A stretch of DNA of 64,000 nucleotides from Gluconobacter vitians (lineage in GTDB: Bacteria; Pseudomonadota; Alphaproteobacteria; Acetobacterales; Acetobacteraceae), in assembly GCF_015244565.1 (NCBI RefSeq), contig NZ_JABCQG010000014.1, forward strand, positions 24,470 to 88,469, given 5' to 3'. Both the position numbers and the translations under genes were made by a program. Below are positions 63,476 through 64,000 of the stretch, in pieces; positions within the stretch are counted from its first letter, which is position 1, and every line of letters starts with the position of its first letter. The notes under the pieces are model-generated. The model ran no database searches. It saw nothing but the letters and a program-made list of their open reading frames with translations, and was not told the DNA's origin.

Positions 63476-63524
63476 TGGCATGCCATAGGGGATTCGAACC
63501 CCTATGGCCGCCGTGAGAGGGCGA
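63476..63524 (-). other. 3' fragment of tRNA-Glu (CTC), probable attachment site
   Basis: Read on the minus strand this is the 3' part of a tRNA. It holds an anticodon stem-loop with loop CTCTCAC (CTC anticodon), T-arm AGGGGTTCGAATCCCCT, acceptor 3' strand ATGGCAT, discriminator G and encoded CCA. The acceptor 5' strand and D-arm are absent upstream, so it cannot be a working tRNA. Integrases commonly leave such 3' copies at one end of an inserted element; the intact gene would lie beyond the right edge of the window on the same strand. Confidence 0.72.
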
Positions 63525-63536
63525 ATTAACTCTATT

Positions 63537-63608
63537 TGTGTCAGAGGGTTTTTTATAAAATTCATTTATTCCAATAATTTGTTGTGTCTTCCTGTGTCGG
63601 ATTGTGTC
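63537..63608 (+). repeat. phased TGTGTC repeats beside the tRNA fragment
   Basis: TGTGTC occurs at 63537-63542, 63583-63588, 63593-63598 and 63603-63608. The last three are spaced exactly 10 bp apart, one helical turn. This is the pattern of arm-type integrase or accessory-protein sites next to a core att site. Confidence 0.6.
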
Positions 63609-63771
63609 ATGCGGTGAAAATGGGATTGGTCCAAAACGAAAGGTGATGGCGGAGATTGTCTTCTTATATTGGCATATCCCTTCCGTTCTTTGTCGGCAGT
63701 TGAATAAACAAGTATTTATTAGGCTCTTCTTCTCAGCCATCTGCCTCGCCGCAACCGTCATCTTCTGGCTA

Positions 63772-64000
63772 TGAGTCCTGAGCCTAGGTGTTTAGTCCCG
63801 GGGTTTGATGGGTTGGATTAATGATGAATCTTTCTGGCTCTGAAGTCCAGATTTTGCAGACGTATTCGTAAGGGGTAAGGCCGTTCAGAGTCTTGAGTCT
63901 TCGCCCGAAATTATAGGCTGCCATGAAGTCGTTGAGGTGTGTCCTCAACTGCTCATGACTGTCGTAATGGAAGCGTTTGACAGTTGCTTCCTTGATCGTC
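63772..64000 (-). mobile_element. insertion sequence, IS481-type, cut by the window edge
   Basis: It begins near 63772, just outside the transposase stop, and runs past the right edge. The outer end cannot be fixed because the other inverted repeat is not in the window. Confidence 0.7.
63784..64000 (-). CDS. IS481-family transposase, C-terminal part only
   Basis: The visible 71 codons encode the C-terminal end of a DDE transposase: FHYDSHEQLRTHLNDFM, AAYNFGRRLKTLNGLTPYEY, CKIWTSEPERFIINP and a PGLNT end before TAG at 63784-63786. This ending is typical of IS481-type elements in Alphaproteobacteria. The N-terminal HTH and catalytic DDE residues lie beyond the window, so activity cannot be judged. 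Confidence 0.85.
   Translation of the reverse strand, partial: TIKEATVKRFHYDSHEQLRTHLNDFMAAYNFGRRLKTLNGLTPYEYVCKIWTSEPERFIINPTHQTPGLNT

Noticed and set aside
63330..63761. 143-codon minus-strand frame across the tRNA fragment
   Set aside because: It runs straight through the tRNA remnant and the TGTGTC repeats, and has no conserved motif.
1..64000. CRISPR array, rRNA genes, phage structural genes
   Set aside because: No regularly spaced direct repeats, rRNA landmarks or capsid/tail genes were seen on either strand.

Overview
The window looks like chromosome from an acetic acid bacterium (Acetobacteraceae), most likely Gluconobacter or a close relative. This is inferred from gene content: an alphaproteobacterial RpoH, a type II NADH dehydrogenase, an old-yellow-enzyme ene-reductase, many TonB receptors, and a C30-type carotenoid cluster. 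Most of the DNA is GC-rich with tightly packed, often 4-nt-overlapping (ATGA) genes. The clear exception is one AT-rich gene near 50.5-51.7 kb. The right end carries a tRNA fragment, phased short repeats and an IS end, as expected at the edge of an integrated element.

Layout. 0-5.7 kb is housekeeping: rpoH, rluD, a small membrane protein, a TspO-like protein, a divergent ArsR/ene-reductase pair, an RlmB-type rRNA methyltransferase and tRNA-Tyr. 5.8-11.0 kb is one 1736-residue gene joining a lamin-tail domain, an extracellular-type nuclease, a Hint self-processing domain, two repeats and a glycosyltransferase. 11.3-16.5 kb holds a lipoprotein, a secreted royal-jelly-type propeller, a DUF2075 ATPase coupled to YbaK, and a TPI-like isomerase coupled to a DeoR regulator. 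16.5-21.2 kb is an ATP-grasp/alpha-E/transglutaminase/zinc-peptidase set. 21.4-29.2 kb has a TonB receptor, a type II NADH dehydrogenase with a +1 frameshift in a G8 tract, an aldehyde dehydrogenase and phosphoglucomutase.

29.4-42.8 kb looks like an organosulfur scavenging island. A six-gene minus-strand operon (acyl-CoA-dehydrogenase-like and LLM flavin monooxygenases, TonB receptor, MFS permease, TauD/AtsK dioxygenase, flavin reductase) faces another acyl-CoA-dehydrogenase-like gene. A second TonB receptor/MFS pair follows. Each TonB-MFS pair would carry a ligand across both membranes, and the oxygenases would then release sulfite or sulfate. The TonB receptor in the first operon is split by a frameshift.

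43.3-50.0 kb is a six-gene carotenoid operon: two CrtI/CrtN-family desaturase/oxidases, acyltransferase, glycosyltransferase, DUF2141 protein and aldehyde dehydrogenase. This matches staphyloxanthin-type logic (desaturate, oxidise to the acid, glycosylate, acylate), but no C30 synthase is encoded here. 51.8-61.6 kb encodes secreted peptide/amide hydrolases (S9 peptidase, two beta-lactamase-fold hydrolases, penicillin acylase) with a DadA-type D-amino-acid dehydrogenase and a LysR regulator, suggesting use of D-amino-acid or acylated peptides. 62.2-64.0 kb has a DMT-family exporter, then the element boundary and an IS481-type transposase cut by the window edge.
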